Positions 1-7,189 of a stretch of DNA of 64,000 bases are shown here, piece after piece. This DNA is from CAVPDE01 sp964580575 (GTDB taxonomy: Bacteria > Desulfobacterota > DSM-4660 > Desulfatiglandales > HGW-15). The notes under the pieces are model-generated. The model was not told the DNA's origin. It saw only the letters and a program-made list of their open reading frames with translations, and did not search any database. The position numbers and the translations under genes are program-made. The stretch is from NCBI GenBank assembly GCA_964580575.1, contig CAZOLJ010000002.1:38846-102845 (forward strand), in the 5' to 3' direction. How positions within the stretch are numbered: the stretch's first letter is position 1; the number at the start of each line of letters is the position of its first letter.

Positions 1-2
1 AA

Positions 3-497
3 GTAGCCTGCTTTATGCGGCCGCCGGCGTATGTTACCGGCGAATGGGCCTTGAACTACCACGGCATCACCCTGCAATCTCCCGTCGTCTGCACTGTAGC
101 CACCTTGGGATCCGCTGTGGGCAGACAGCATAGCATTGAGTATCAGGGCGTTGCGATTGAGTTTTCGAGAATCTCCCCTGCCCTTTTTTTTGGGTTTAGC
201 CGGATCGATCATTTCTATATGGCCACGCCGGAAAAAGCGATCCTGGATACCTTTTACTTAAGGAAAGCCCTTCCGACTCCGGATGAGTTGGAAGTGGGCG
301 GCATTGACCTCGACGCTTTGAAAGAAATGGCCGGGAAATTTCCCCAAACCGTATTGAAAGGGATCGCCAGAGGCGGACTGCCTTTTGATCTGCAGGCGCG
401 CAACAAAAGAACAACGAAGGCGATCAAGAACTTGAGGGCGGGCAAAGGGAAAAGATTCTCGACTTCAAGGGAGCTGTTCAAAGACTTGGGAATCTGA
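3..497 (+). CDS. AbiEi-like antitoxin / transcriptional regulator, 5' end cut by window edge
   Basis: The reading frame is open from the first bases of the window, so the N-terminus (normally a winged-helix DNA-binding domain) is probably outside; about 160 residues remain. The segment starting PPAYVTGEWALNYHGI and the later ATPEKAILDTFY resemble the two conserved blocks of AbiEi-type antitoxins (the regulator half of type IV AbiE systems), which repress their own operon and counter the AbiEii nucleotidyltransferase. No nucleotidyltransferase follows: the next 330 bases hold no gene. Either the toxin lies upstream or it is lost. Family assignment is by remembered motif pattern, moderately sure. 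Confidence 0.55.
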   Translation, partial: VACFMRPPAYVTGEWALNYHGITLQSPVVCTVATLGSAVGRQHSIEYQGVAIEFSRISPALFFGFSRIDHFYMATPEKAILDTFYLRKALPTPDELEVGGIDLDALKEMAGKFPQTVLKGIARGGLPFDLQARNKRTTKAIKNLRAGKGKRFSTSRELFKDLGI

Positions 498-831
498 GGC
501 TGTGTGTTTCATCGGACGTGATACCCAAAAGGGACAGCCATTCCCTCTTGCCGAAATAGAGGCTTTCTGCCGAGGTATCGGCATCTCTCCTTAGGTCCCA
601 TTCACCTAAAATTGCTGCCCTCTTTGGAAAAGCGCTTTACTGTTAACACATTAGGCATAAGGGGCCAGCCAACAATCCTGCTGGCATGGTTCTCGCTTGT
701 TAGCAAGAGGGTTCCTAAGAAGGGTCGCATTATTGGACCAAAGTCCAATAGACGATTTCCTCTGCTTAGGTAGAATAAATTATATTCTTGAGTTCAATAT
801 CGTTCTACGATCCCTCATGAGACCTTGAAAA
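498..831. other. intergenic stretch with one palindrome
   Basis: No open frame with coding character was found on either strand. The only structure noted is the 20-bp palindrome at 731-750, about 80 bases before the Mla-type operon. The short stretch 769-786 is AT-rich and may hold the promoter, but no clear pair of boxes was seen. Confidence 0.5.
731..750. promoter_or_regulatory. perfect 8-bp inverted repeat, candidate operator of mla operon
   Basis: TATTGGAC and GTCCAATA flank a 4-base spacer (CAAA). Two-fold symmetric sites like this are typical of dimeric repressors such as TetR or GntR proteins. Its position about 80 bases before the permease start suggests control of the lipid transport operon, but the regulator is not encoded nearby. 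Confidence 0.4.
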
Positions 832-1986
832 ATGGTAGAGCCCGAACAGACGAAACCCACGACCGTCGGCCTGAGCGCCACAACGCCTGCGGCGGATACG
901 CTTCTCCTCAAACTCTCGGGGGATTGGAAGATCACCGAGACGCTCCCCTCCACATCTGATGTGGAGAAGTCGATTGACTCAGCCAAGGGTATGCGTCGCC
1001 TCACCTTTGACACCAAAGATCTCGGCGGCTGGGACAGCGGCCTTCTCACCTTTCTCATCAAAATCTTCGAAACATGCTCCAAAGCCAAGATCGAGGTTGT
1101 AAAGGAAGGGCTGCCTGAAGGGGTCCGGAGGCTGATCGACCTGGCCACGGCGGTTCCTGAAAGAGCAGGGGCGAGGAAAGAGGCCAAGAAAGAGGCGTTT
1201 TTCTCCATGGTGGGGGGAAAGGCCGTTGACTTCTACCGTTCCTTCCTGGATATCCTTGGGTTCCTCGGGGAGTCGTCCGTTGCGTTCACAAGGCTCCTGA
1301 GAGGCAAAGCCTCTTTTCGGCGCTCAGACCTGACCTTGCTGCTTCAGGAATGCGGAGCGCAGGCTCTTCCCATTGTCTCGCTCATCAGCCTTTTGGTGGG
1401 CCTGATTCTGGCGTTTGTGGGGGCAATCCAGCTCAAGCTTTTCGGGGCTCAGGTGTACGTGGCGGACATTGTGGCCATAGCCATGGTGCGGGTGATGGGA
1501 GCGATCATGACCGGGATCATCATGGCAGGGAGGACCGGGGCGGCCTTTGCGGCGCAGATCGGGACCATGCAGGTGAACGAGGAGATTGATGCGCTGGAGA
1601 CCATGGGGATCAGTCCTGTGGAGTTTCTGGTGCTTCCGAGGATGATTGCGCTGATCATCATGATGCCCTTGCTGTGCCTGTATGCGGATCTCATGGGAAT
1701 CCTGGGAGGGTTGATCGTTGGGGTAGGAATGCTGGACATCAACCCCATTGAGTATTTGAACCGGACCCAGGAGACTCTCACCTTGACCACCTTGTGGATC
1801 GGGTTGTTCCACAGTGCGGTGTTCGGGGTGCTGGTGGCGCTGGCCGGATGTCTTCGGGGCATGCAGTGCGGGAGGAGCGCTTCGGATGTGGGGTATGCGG
1901 CGACCTCGGCGGTGGTGACGAGCATTGTGTCGATCATCGTGGCCACGGCGATCATCACGTTTATGTGTGAGGTGTTGAAGCTGTAG
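832..1986 (+). CDS. mlaE: MlaE-type ABC transporter permease with N-terminal STAS-like domain
   Basis: Inner-membrane permease of an MCE/Mla lipid transport system, which moves phospholipids between inner and outer membrane. The 384 residues are longer than plain MlaE (about 260): residues 1-110 form a soluble STAS-like domain (LKLSGDWKITET, then LEGVRR-like end), and residues 180-384 carry the hydrophobic permease core with the typical EIDALETMGISPVEFLVLPR block. STAS-fused permeases are common in proteobacteria outside enterics. It is the first gene of a four-gene set with ATPase, MCE and lipoprotein genes on the same strand; 15 bases separate it from the ATPase. No strong Shine-Dalgarno precedes this ATG, so the start is approximate. 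Confidence 0.9.
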   Translation: MVEPEQTKPTTVGLSATTPAADTLLLKLSGDWKITETLPSTSDVEKSIDSAKGMRRLTFDTKDLGGWDSGLLTFLIKIFETCSKAKIEVVKEGLPEGVRRLIDLATAVPERAGARKEAKKEAFFSMVGGKAVDFYRSFLDILGFLGESSVAFTRLLRGKASFRRSDLTLLLQECGAQALPIVSLISLLVGLILAFVGAIQLKLFGAQVYVADIVAIAMVRVMGAIMTGIIMAGRTGAAFAAQIGTMQVNEEIDALETMGISPVEFLVLPRMIALIIMMPLLCLYADLMGILGGLIVGVGMLDINPIEYLNRTQETLTLTTLWIGLFHSAVFGVLVALAGCLRGMQCGRSASDVGYAATSAVVTSIVSIIVATAIITFMCEVLKL

Positions 1987-2001
1987 TTTTAGAGTTTTTT
2001 T

Positions 2002-2757
2002 ATGAATGATAATCAGCCCGCCATTGTCGTGAAGGACCTGGACATGGGGTACGGTGACTTTGTGCTCATGCGGAACCTCAATTTTACGGTGAACCGGGGA
2101 GACGTGTTCATCATCATGGGGGGGAGTGGGTGCGGGAAGAGCACGCTCCTGAAGATCCTGGTGGGTCTCAAGACCCCATCCAAGGGCCAGGTGTTTTACG
2201 GGGACAAGGACTTCTGGGGTGGGGACCCGGGGACGAGGGAAAAGATCCAGAGGCGGTTTGGGATTTTGTATCAGAGCGGGGCGTTGTGGAGTTCCATGAC
2301 CTTGGCGGAGAACATAGCGCTTCCGCTGGAGCAGTACACGGACCTGAGCCCGAGCCAGATCCGGGAGGTGGTGTCCTTGAAGCTTGCGCTGGTGGGGCTG
2401 GCTGGGTTTGAGGATTTCTATCCTTCTGAGATCAGCGGGGGGATGAAGAAGAGGGCAGGGCTGGCGAGGGCGATGGCCATGGACCCGGATATCCTGTTTT
2501 TCGACGAACCTTCGGCAGGACTGGACCCGATAAGCTCTCGCCTGCTGGATGACCTGATCCTGGAGCTGAGGGAAAGCCTGAAGACCACCATCGTCGTGGT
2601 GACGCACGAGCTGGCGAGCATCTTCGCGATCGGGAACAACTCGGTGTACCTGGATGTGGACGAGAGGACCATGAGCGCGAGCGGGGATCCCAGGAAGCTT
2701 CGGGACAATTCCCCGAATCCGAGGGTTCACAAGTTTTTGACAAGAGGAGAAGAATAA
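2002..2757 (+). CDS. mlaF: MlaF-type ABC transporter ATP-binding protein
   Basis: Cytoplasmic ATPase that powers the MlaE permease. In 251 residues the usual motifs appear in order: Walker A GGSGCGKST (residues 40-48), Q-loop region YQSGALWSS, signature SGGMKKRAGLARAM, Walker B ILFFDEPSAGLDP and the switch histidine in VVVTHELAS. The QSGAL block is typical of the Mla branch of ABC ATPases. It sits between permease and MCE gene, matching the usual gene order. Confidence 0.93.
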   Translation: MNDNQPAIVVKDLDMGYGDFVLMRNLNFTVNRGDVFIIMGGSGCGKSTLLKILVGLKTPSKGQVFYGDKDFWGGDPGTREKIQRRFGILYQSGALWSSMTLAENIALPLEQYTDLSPSQIREVVSLKLALVGLAGFEDFYPSEISGGMKKRAGLARAMAMDPDILFFDEPSAGLDPISSRLLDDLILELRESLKTTIVVVTHELASIFAIGNNSVYLDVDERTMSASGDPRKLRDNSPNPRVHKFLTRGEE

Positions 2758-2759
2758 GG

Positions 2760-2866
2760 GCAAATTCGAAAATTGCGAATTAAGGAATTGAGGAATTGCG
2801 AATTGAGGGATTGTCAAATCTCCAAATTCCTGAATCCCGCAATTCCAGAATTCCATAATTTCTTTG
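2760..2866. repeat. AT-rich intergenic inverted repeat
   Basis: Tandem variants of GAATTGCGAATT/AAGGAATTG are followed by their complement (AAATTCC..GCAATTCCAGAATTCC). It falls between mlaF and mlaD inside the operon and would fold into an imperfect hairpin in the transcript. It belongs to the same style of 'AATTCCGAA' intergenic repeats seen elsewhere in the window. Confidence 0.6.
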
Positions 2867-2931
2867 ATCACGGACCAATTAATGAGAAGCAAGTACCCTG
2901 TGTCTCGACAATACTCGTTGCGGAGAATGCT

Positions 2932-4014
2932 ATGAGTAAACCGGTAAGTAGGACAATGATTGGGTTGTTTGTCGTGGGGGCCATTGCCCTGATTGTTGTA
3001 GCAATCGGGGTCCTGGGGTCAGGTAAGTTTTTCACGCAGAAGTTCACCTACTTTATGGTTTTCGAAGGGTCGGTGAAAGGGCTGAACGTCGGGGCTCCGA
3101 TGGTGTTTCGGGGAGTCAAGCTAGGAGCGGTGAGCAGCATTCGAATGTACTTTGATTTCGCAACCAAAGTCCCGATCGTTCTGGTTTACGTGGAATCCGA
3201 AAGAGGGCATGTCATACCCCACAATATAGATGAGGCGACGGCTGAGCGGCTCATAAAGCAAGGGGGGCAGTATGCCTTTATGAAAGAACTCATCGCTCGG
3301 GGGCTCCGTGCTCAGCTGGAAATGCAGAGCATTGTGACAGGTCAGCTCCAAATCTCTCTTGATCTTTTTCCTGACAAACCGGCTGTGTATACCGGGATTG
3401 ATAAAACGGTGATGGAAATCCCAACCATCCCCACGCCTCTCCAGCAACTGGCCAAGAAGCTCGAAAGCCTACCCATTGAAGACATCATGAACAATGTAAA
3501 CTCGGCAGCGGAAGGGATTGCGAAGCTTGCCAATTCGCCGGACCTCAAGGAAAGCATCGCGAACCTCAATATCGCGTTGAAAGACGTTCAAGCTCTGGTG
3601 CGCAATGTGAATGACCAGGTCAAGCCCTTGAGCACGGGACTGTCGGAGACGATCCGAGACATCAGAAAGCTCATTAACAATGCGGACTCTCAGGTGTCAT
3701 CCGTTGGGACGAATCTGAACGGGGCCATCGGCGACGGCCGAAAGCTGATTCGAAACGCTGACGGCAGTGTGGACTCTATCAAGGTCAACCTCGACGGTAC
3801 TCTCAATGCAGCGACTTCGGCGATCGAAGAGGCGAGAAAATTGATTCAAGATCTGGAGACTTCAGCCAGAGAGGACTCAACGCTCATGTACCGGCTGAAC
3901 GAAACCTTGCGCGAAGTGGGAAAAGCGGCCCGGTCCCTGAGCACCCTGGCCGATTATCTTGAAAGACATCCTGAAGCCCTTCTCGGCGGCAAAGGGGATG
4001 GTGGAGGAAAGTGA
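2932..4014 (+). CDS. mlaD: MlaD-type MCE domain protein
   Basis: Membrane-anchored periplasmic lipid-binding subunit of the Mla/MCE transporter. I place the start at the internal ATG preceded by GGAG at 6 bases; the open frame runs 53 codons further up, but those codons are made from the repeat at 2760-2866. The 360-residue product has one N-terminal transmembrane helix (residues 8-30), an MCE domain (about 35-115, with FEGSVKGLNVGAPMVFRGVKLG) and a long C-terminal helical region rich in short hydrophobic repeats (residues 170-350), as in the longer PqiB/MlaD-like members. Such helices build the lipid tunnel or oligomer stalk. Confidence 0.9.
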   Translation: MSKPVSRTMIGLFVVGAIALIVVAIGVLGSGKFFTQKFTYFMVFEGSVKGLNVGAPMVFRGVKLGAVSSIRMYFDFATKVPIVLVYVESERGHVIPHNIDEATAERLIKQGGQYAFMKELIARGLRAQLEMQSIVTGQLQISLDLFPDKPAVYTGIDKTVMEIPTIPTPLQQLAKKLESLPIEDIMNNVNSAAEGIAKLANSPDLKESIANLNIALKDVQALVRNVNDQVKPLSTGLSETIRDIRKLINNADSQVSSVGTNLNGAIGDGRKLIRNADGSVDSIKVNLDGTLNAATSAIEEARKLIQDLETSAREDSTLMYRLNETLREVGKAARSLSTLADYLERHPEALLGGKGDGGGK

Positions 4015-4100
4015 GATGAGAACGCAACACCGAGTAGCAGAAAGTAAATTCGAAGCACGAAGCTCGAACTTAATGCAAACGTATTCAATTCGTTGCCATT

Positions 4101-4160
4101 CTGCCCCCTCACCCCGCCCTCTCCCCCAAGTTGGGGGAGAGGGGAAGGGTGAGGGGGCAG
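4101..4160. repeat. 60-bp C/G-rich palindrome (REP-like)
   Basis: CTGCCCCCTCACC reads back as GGTGAGGGGGCAG with a second matched block CTCTCCCCCAA/TTGGGGGAGAG near the centre; the arms are almost fully complementary. It lies between mlaD and the lipoprotein gene. Related C-rich blocks occur at 8850-8990 and 33705-33812, so this is a dispersed element rather than a gene part. Confidence 0.75.
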
Positions 4161-4195
4161 TTCCGAATGCAAAAGGAATTGATGCGTTTGTATCA

Positions 4196-4789
4196 GTGCA
4201 GAGGTCTTTGGTCCACCTCGTGGTCGTGCTTGTAGCATTCGCAGTATGCCTTTCAGCCTGTGCAGGGAAGAGCGGATCTTCGCAGTTCTATGTCCTCAGC
4301 TCTTTGCCGCAGCCTAGCCTGAGTGCCGCAGAGGGCGCTGTGATCGGGGTCTTCCCTGTTTCCATGCCTGATTATCTGGACCGGCCCCAGATCGTGACCC
4401 GGGTGAGCGACAACGAAATCAAGCTGGATGAGTTCAGCCGCTGGGCAGAGCCCCTTAAGGACAGCTTCACTCGGGCTCTCGTTCAGAACTTATCCACCCT
4501 TCTGAACACGGCGAAGGTGATCAAGACGACGCAGAGCACAGGCTCTTTAATGTCTTTGCAGGTTGCGGTCGAAGTGGTCCAGTTTGACGGAACCCTTGGC
4601 GGCGACGTAGTCCTGATCGCTAAGTGGGGTCTCTTTGACGCAGACGGCAAGAAGCTCTTGCTCGGAAAAGGGTCCTCGTTCAAGGAACCCACGGGAGCAG
4701 CGACCTACGAAGCACTGGTTGTGGCTCAGAGCAAGGCTGTTGCGGCACTCAGCCGCGAAATCGCCGAAGCGATCAGAACCAAAAGATGA
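4196..4789 (+). CDS. PqiC-like auxiliary lipoprotein (ABC_trans_aux family)
   Basis: Outer-membrane lipoprotein partner of MCE transporters (PqiC / DUF330 family). The product has a short hydrophobic leader ending in a lipobox LSAC, followed by SQFYVLSSLP, the conserved start of the family's first strand, then VIGVFPVSMPDYLDRPQIVTR and LDEFSRWAEPL, both family hallmarks. The frame is open up to 3959 but that part translates the palindrome at 4101-4160, so I use GTG 4196 just ahead of the leader (about 197 residues); the exact start is uncertain. It completes the mlaE-F-D-lipoprotein set. Confidence 0.82.
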   Translation: MQRSLVHLVVVLVAFAVCLSACAGKSGSSQFYVLSSLPQPSLSAAEGAVIGVFPVSMPDYLDRPQIVTRVSDNEIKLDEFSRWAEPLKDSFTRALVQNLSTLLNTAKVIKTTQSTGSLMSLQVAVEVVQFDGTLGGDVVLIAKWGLFDADGKKLLLGKGSSFKEPTGAATYEALVVAQSKAVAALSREIAEAIRTKR

Positions 4790-4955
4790 GAGGTTCCCGG
4801 CCGGGTACGGTTTTCATTCGCCTTCGCCAGGATATTCTGCAGCCTATTTCGGAGAGCATCCACTTTCCCCAAATGCTTTCGGCCCGATAAAGTGGCGAAA
4901 GGCGAGCTTCGGCGCAATTCCGCTCAAGACACCCCGCAGCAAGCTGCTGGGTGCT

Positions 4956-5369
4956 TCATCTTACCGGTTCAATCCGATCCCGGAGTTTTGTCACCCAGGC
5001 GGTCGTGGTTTTTTCAGCGGTGATGAGCGGGATATCTCTGGACAGGCACAAGCTTATGTAAACCGCATCGTAGGCGGTTGCTCCATACTGCAAGGCTGTA
5101 TGCAAGACAACTTTTTCGTCCGGATCACCTCTTTCCAACGGTGCGTCTATGTGAAGTTCGTAAATTTCTCTTGCTAGGTCTTCCGGCAATTCACGACGCT
5201 GAACCAGGGTCCGCAGGACGTTCGCGAATTCCCAGTAATGAAGCGATGGGACGACAAGAACGACTTTTCCAGCCAAGAGTCGTTCCTGCCACGCTCTGGC
5301 TGACGTCGAGAAAACCTCTTCCAGGTACCACGCCACGGCAACGCTGGTGTCCAAGACGTAAGCATTCAC
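4956..5369 (-). CDS. vapC: PIN-domain toxin VapC
   Basis: Predicted Mg-dependent endoribonuclease toxin of a type II VapBC pair. The 137 residues hold the PIN acidic residues in order: the N-terminal YVLDTSVAVAWYL, a central glutamate in HYWEFANVLR and the pair in AYDAVYISLC, with a further acid expected in the LITAEKTT turn (here Glu). The start overlaps the antitoxin stop by 4 bases (ATGA), so the two are translationally coupled. VapC toxins usually cut tRNA or rRNA; the target here cannot be read from sequence. Confidence 0.88.
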   Translation of the reverse strand: MNAYVLDTSVAVAWYLEEVFSTSARAWQERLLAGKVVLVVPSLHYWEFANVLRTLVQRRELPEDLAREIYELHIDAPLERGDPDEKVVLHTALQYGATAYDAVYISLCLSRDIPLITAEKTTTAWVTKLRDRIEPVR

Positions 5370-5605
5370 CGGGAGTCACGGTCCTTTCGGAGAATGTCGC
5401 GGCTGTCACTTCGCAGCCTGAGCGCTTTGGTTCTGTGGCGAAGACTGTCGAGACGCTCCTTATAAGTCGACCGCCGTCGTTCCTCTGCCTTCATGGCCAC
5501 AAATGCAGCCAGTGCTTCCTCAACGAGCGCACGCTTGGTCTTTGCTTTTGAGTGCTTTTGTGCCTCTGCAAGCAAATCGTCGCTTAACTCAATGTTCGTT
5601 CTCAT
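5366..5605 (-). CDS. vapB: VapB-type antitoxin
   Basis: Antitoxin gene directly ahead of the PIN toxin. Its 79 residues begin MRTNIELSDDLLAEAQKHS and continue with TKRALVEEALAAF, the ribbon-helix-helix pattern of the VapB_antitoxin family (often listed as DUF2191); the basic C-terminal half would wrap the toxin. A sigma-70-like promoter and a palindrome lie right upstream (5613-5642), in line with the self-repression usual for such pairs. Confidence 0.85.
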   Translation of the reverse strand: MRTNIELSDDLLAEAQKHSKAKTKRALVEEALAAFVAMKAEERRRSTYKERLDSLRHRTKALRLRSDSRDILRKDRDSR

Positions 5606-5612
5606 ATATCCA

Positions 5613-5642
5613 AAAATACACCTAGTGTATTCAATGTGTCAA
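5613..5642 (-). promoter_or_regulatory. promoter of the first vapBC pair
   Basis: On the minus strand TTGACA (5637-5642) is followed after 18 bases by TATTTT (5613-5618), just ahead of the antitoxin ATG at 5605. The palindrome at 5615-5631 overlaps the -10 box and spacer, the expected site for repression by the VapB-VapC complex. Confidence 0.6.
5615..5631. promoter_or_regulatory. palindromic operator AATACAC-cta-GTGTATT
   Basis: A perfect 7-bp inverted repeat with a 3-base spacer overlapping the vapBC promoter. Such sites bind ribbon-helix-helix antitoxins. Inference from position and symmetry. Confidence 0.55.
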
Positions 5643-5790
5643 GACTGAAAAACCTCCTTTTGGAGATGGGTCGAAGATGAATTCCCGAAGAACACAGCCT
5701 GGATAATGGACAACCAAATCCGAAGCTCGAGATCCGAAGATCGAAACGTCTTGATTCAATTAGATAAACGGATTCTGAGTGCGCCGATGC

Positions 5791-6243
5791 TTAGATCTTC
5801 GTATCATTCCCGGCAAGAGGATCTCGAACATCGAGGAAAGGGAACTTGAGGAAATCCCGGTCATGGGTGTAGAGGGTTTTTACCCCATGGGAGCGAAGCA
5901 AAGCCGCCAGATGGGCATCTGGCACCAGATTCCCTCGGGTGGGAACCTCTGAGGTGATGGCGCGGTAGACGGCCCAGAATCCTTCGTCTTCGGACAAAAG
6001 CCGTGCATGAGGGAGGCTGCGAAGGCTTTCGATGTTAGCCATAGCCTCATCGGGGGATAAGGGATGATCGAAGACGGCAGGGTGCGTCGCAATTCGCAAG
6101 TAGCTCATCACCGTCGGCCAACCAACGTAGAAGACTTCTCGTTGAGCAATGCAGGATTCGATAAATGCCTTGGCACGCTCAAAGTGAGGGCTGCCTGTGT
6201 CTGATGCATAAAGCAGAATGTTGACGTCAATGGCGAAACTCAT
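5791..6243 (-). CDS. PIN-domain toxin VapC, second pair
   Basis: A second PIN-domain ribonuclease toxin of 150 residues. Acidic residues fit the fold: AIDVNILLYASD at the start, the DAHLAALLRSHG block and the late THDRDFLKF. The stretch SPHFERAKAFIE and the W-P-T-V motif place it with the TA-system VapC group that carries NVLLYA-type starts (MtVapC-like), distinct from the pair next door. The toxin start overlaps its antitoxin's stop by 4 bases. Confidence 0.85.
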   Translation of the reverse strand: MSFAIDVNILLYASDTGSPHFERAKAFIESCIAQREVFYVGWPTVMSYLRIATHPAVFDHPLSPDEAMANIESLRSLPHARLLSEDEGFWAVYRAITSEVPTRGNLVPDAHLAALLRSHGVKTLYTHDRDFLKFPFLDVRDPLAGNDTKI

Positions 6244-6503
6244 CGTGGCTTGGAACTCTTGTATCGGGGCGATTCACTTTCCATGACGGCATACAACGCC
6301 TCGTGATCCGCTAAGTCAACGCGGGCGCCCATTTTTTTTGAGATCCATCTGGGTGGCTTGGCTGGAGCCTTGCTCGATTTGCGGTCAGCGAGGGCCTGGG
6401 CCAACAGGTCTGAAATGATCCGGCCGAGGGATCTTCCCTCTTGTTGCCGGATCTTCTTAAGATCCTTCATAACGGAAGTTTCTATGTCGACTGTAGTGCG
6501 CAT
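6240..6503 (-). CDS. ribbon-helix-helix antitoxin, second pair
   Basis: An 87-residue protein that begins MRTTVDIETSVMKDLKKIRQ and continues EGRSLGRIISDLLAQAL, the strand-helix-helix layout of RHH repressors. The basic, proline-rich tail (KAPAKPPRW) is the likely toxin-binding part. It is the first gene of the pair, as is normal for antitoxins. On the minus strand a TTGACA lies 40 bases upstream, but its spacing to TATGAT is short (14), so I do not call the promoter. Confidence 0.8.
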   Translation of the reverse strand: MRTTVDIETSVMKDLKKIRQQEGRSLGRIISDLLAQALADRKSSKAPAKPPRWISKKMGARVDLADHEALYAVMESESPRYKSSKPR

Positions 6504-6639
6504 GATGCATTGATGATCATATAAACCGCATCAGATGTCAAGGGCTTTTTCGGGTACTCCAAACTCCCTTTTTGTTTTTCGAAGCCTCTCAGATAAAAAA
6601 GAATCCAGACGCCCTGTCTCAACGGTCTTTTCGAAGAAG

Positions 6640-6792
6640 GTGCCCTTGTGGCCATTCTGCTAGTTCAGGGACGCCGCAGGAGACTTGCGGAAGAGTCGCT
6701 ACGGGAGAAAATGGACGAGCTTGAACATTTCTTCGACGTTACCCTGGATTTGTTGTGCGTGGCCAACACGGACGGCTACTTCGTGCGGCTCG
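6640..6792 (+). pseudogene. sensor histidine kinase fragment (TM end plus PAS start)
   Basis: In the frame of position 6648 the translation reads AILLVQGRRRRLAEESLRE, the usual end of a transmembrane helix and basic linker of periplasmic-sensing kinases, then ELEHFFDVTLDLLCVANTDGYFVRL, the opening of a PAS domain. After YFVRL the PAS sequence stops abruptly and unrelated sequence follows. No start, no ligand-binding domain and no kinase domain are present, so this is a remnant. Confidence 0.55.
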
Positions 6793-6981
6793 GACGGCTG
6801 GTTCCCGGGCGGCCGGGAAAGAAACGTCACCCTGGGCATCAACTGGTATATCAACCGGAGATTCGGCCTGATGGCGGGGTATCTTTGGGTCTTTTGCGAT
6901 GAGAACGCAAACGACGACGGGATGGTCATCGGCGGCGATCGGCCCCGGATTTTCCAGATGCGGTTCCAGATGCGCTTCTGA
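6793..6981 (+). pseudogene. C-terminal fragment of a phosphate-selective-type porin
   Basis: In the frame of position 6685 the sequence from about 6793 reads GGRERNVTLGINWYINRRF, then LMAGYLWVF and a final RIFQMRFQMRF before the stop. This is the pattern of the last beta strands of OprO/OprP-type outer-membrane porins, including the terminal aromatic residue needed for BAM recognition. Only about 60 residues remain. It joins directly to the kinase fragment in a different frame, so the two remnants were fused by a deletion or recombination. Confidence 0.55.
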
Positions 6982-7189
6982 ATATTTCTCTCTTGCGCAG
7001 CACGTGGCTTGTGGAGGGGCGGGGCATCAGCATTTTGCTTGTCTCGCCGTACAATTGCCTGTAAATTTGCGGACAACAACGTGGACCCCCACGGGCAGGT
7101 GCTCCTGGTTTCCTGCGGAGGCGGGTGAAGGATAAATAGAACAAGATCTGTAGGAAAACAGAAAGTGAAAGCCGAGAAGGAGTTCGAAC

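Noticed and set aside
1324..2892. 522-codon minus-strand open frame across the mla genes
   Set aside because: Fully antisense to mlaE/mlaF, which have clear motifs; His/Arg/Gln-rich composition typical of antisense frames in GC-rich genes.
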